A stretch of DNA of 6,372 nt from positions 1-6,372 of the forward strand of contig JAAXHY010000055.1 of the NCBI GenBank assembly GCA_012270665.1. The letters run 5' to 3'. Both the position numbers and the translations under genes were made by a program. The DNA is from Dehalococcoidia bacterium. GTDB lineage: Bacteria; Chloroflexota; Dehalococcoidia; SAR202; UBA11138. Of this stretch, positions 5,303 to 6,372 are shown piece after piece; position 1 is the stretch's first letter; each line of letters starts with the position of its first letter. Below the pieces are notes generated by a model, which searched no databases, was not told the DNA's origin, and saw nothing but the letters and a program-made list of their open reading frames with translations.

Positions 5303-6372
5303 ATGGCGCTGCTTTCACAGATTTCATCAGGACGGGGGTGGGCAGCCTCCTTCCAATACAGGGACTTCAGACTGCTGTGGACTTCGACCGTGGTCCAGTC
5401 CGTCGGCATGGGCATGGAGTTCGTCGCGCTCGGCTGGATAGTCTTCGAGCTTACCAACTCCCCATTCTGGGTGGGCGTGTCGTCGGCGGCGCGGATGGCC
5501 CCTTTCTTCTTTCTGGGACTGGTCTCAGGCGCGGTGGCGGACCGCGTGGACCGCAGGATATTCATTCGCTGGGTAACCATGCTGGGCGCGGTGATGGCGG
5601 GGCTGATGGCACTGGTGCTCTACTCAGATTACAACCATGTCTGGCCCATCATCGCGCTGAGCGTGGCGATGGGGTGCGTCTGGGCGTTCACACTGACGCT
5701 CAGGCAAGCGTACACCTACGACATCGTAGGGCCCGGATCCGCGCTCAACGGTATGTCTCTCGCTACGCTCAGCCAGCAGCTGGGTGGCGTGGTCGGGTCG
5801 CTCATGGCCGGAGTCATAATCGAACGGGCGGGCATAGCCACCCAGTACGCGGCCATCGGTCTGTGCTATGTCGCCTCTATGGTGGTGCTGTTATGGACAC
5901 GGGAGTCGGGACAAGCCGCCGCTCGCGCGACCCAATCGGTCTTTCAGAACCTCGTCGGCTACGTGGAGATCCTGCGCGCCAACCGCATACTGCTGACGCT
6001 GATGATCCTGGCGGGCGTCACCGAGATATTCGGGTTCACCCACCAGAGCCTTCTGCCCGTTTTCGCAAAGGACGTGCTGGGCGTGGGCGCGGTCGGTTTG
6101 GGAATAATGAGCGCGTTCCGACAGGGAGGCGGCATCGTCGGGCTCGTGATCCTGGCCGGAATGGGCAGCTTCAGGCGCAAGGGGCTGATGGTGTTCATAA
6201 TCGCGGGCGCGTTCGGAGCGGGCGAGATGGCCTTCTTCCTGGGCGGAAACTTCGTTTCGTTCGTGCTAATCCTCGCGTTCATAAACGCCTGCGCCTCAGC
6301 CATTGACACGCTCTACCGGACGCTCATGCAGGAGAACGTCTCCAACGAGGAGCGCGGCAGGGCGATGGGTTC
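5303..6372 (+). CDS. Major facilitator superfamily exporter (MFS_3/EntS-like), 3' partial
   Basis: This is an integral membrane transporter, open at the right edge after 356 codons; full members have about 400-430 residues, so roughly the last 50-70 are missing. The N-terminus FQYRDFRLLWTSTVVQSVG is the typical MFS_3 entry into the first membrane helix, followed by a second hydrophobic helix near 55-75. Motif A between helices 2 and 3 is clear at 76-85 (GAVADRVDRR). Further hydrophobic stretches lie near 91-108 and 112-133, and a second half follows after FQNLVGYVEILRANRILLTL. These families usually export siderophores, drugs or other small molecules by proton antiport; the cargo here is unknown. 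The ATG at 5303 is the only plausible start, as no other start codon lies nearby in frame, but it lacks a Shine-Dalgarno. It is divergent from ilvD, which says nothing about its substrate. Confidence 0.92.
   Translation, partial: MALLSQISSGRGWAASFQYRDFRLLWTSTVVQSVGMGMEFVALGWIVFELTNSPFWVGVSSAARMAPFFFLGLVSGAVADRVDRRIFIRWVTMLGAVMAGLMALVLYSDYNHVWPIIALSVAMGCVWAFTLTLRQAYTYDIVGPGSALNGMSLATLSQQLGGVVGSLMAGVIIERAGIATQYAAIGLCYVASMVVLLWTRESGQAAARATQSVFQNLVGYVEILRANRILLTLMILAGVTEIFGFTHQSLLPVFAKDVLGVGAVGLGIMSAFRQGGGIVGLVILAGMGSFRRKGLMVFIIAGAFGAGEMAFFLGGNFVSFVLILAFINACASAIDTLYRTLMQENVSNEERGRAMG

Noticed and set aside
5338..6306. A 322-codon open frame on the + strand overlapping the exporter
   Set aside because: The frame from 5303 encodes a clear MFS protein with motif A and membrane helices. 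The other frame gives an Arg- and Gly-rich polypeptide with no hydrophobic segments.

Overview
The window reads as ordinary chromosomal DNA from a fairly GC-rich, free-living bacterium with compact gene spacing and Shine-Dalgarno-led genes. Two features recall environmental Chloroflexota (SAR202/Dehalococcoidia-like genomes): the EXS-type nuclease-like protein family at the left edge and an interspersed hairpin repeat. That assignment is an impression from family memory and is not proven here.

Layout, left to right. A 3' gene fragment on the + strand (1-579) encodes a PD-(D/E)XK-nuclease-like hypothetical protein whose reading frame is interrupted by an apparent +1 shift near position 105. 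It converges on a leftward block of four genes. In transcription order these are a small basic-tailed protein with an AT-hook-like end (2758-2453), a tautomerase-fold protein lacking the usual catalytic residues (2396-2079), a cis-CaaD-like tautomerase with the expected Pro and His (1967-1572), and an amidohydrolase-2 family metal enzyme (1496-657). The spacers in this block hold a dispersed-repeat-like hairpin segment and a perfect 14-bp inverted repeat. Further right, also leftward, are a Nudix hydrolase (3403-2918) and ilvD, dihydroxy-acid dehydratase (5186-3501). A divergent major facilitator superfamily exporter begins at 5303 and runs off the right edge.

How the genes may work together. 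ilvD stands apart, with its own good sigma70-type promoter and a hairpin after its stop, and serves branched-chain amino acid synthesis. The tautomerase pair and the amidohydrolase look like a small catabolic module, since such enzymes recur together in the degradation of ring-cleavage products or halogenated and unsaturated acids. The substrate cannot be read from sequence. The Nudix enzyme is a stand-alone house-cleaning or nucleotide-hydrolysing gene. The most unusual items are the tandem tautomerase-fold pair with one probable dead member, the AT-hook-like small protein at the head of the block, and the CCT-TGA frameshift site in the left-edge gene. I see no mobile element, CRISPR array, RNA gene or strong case for an entirely new system.
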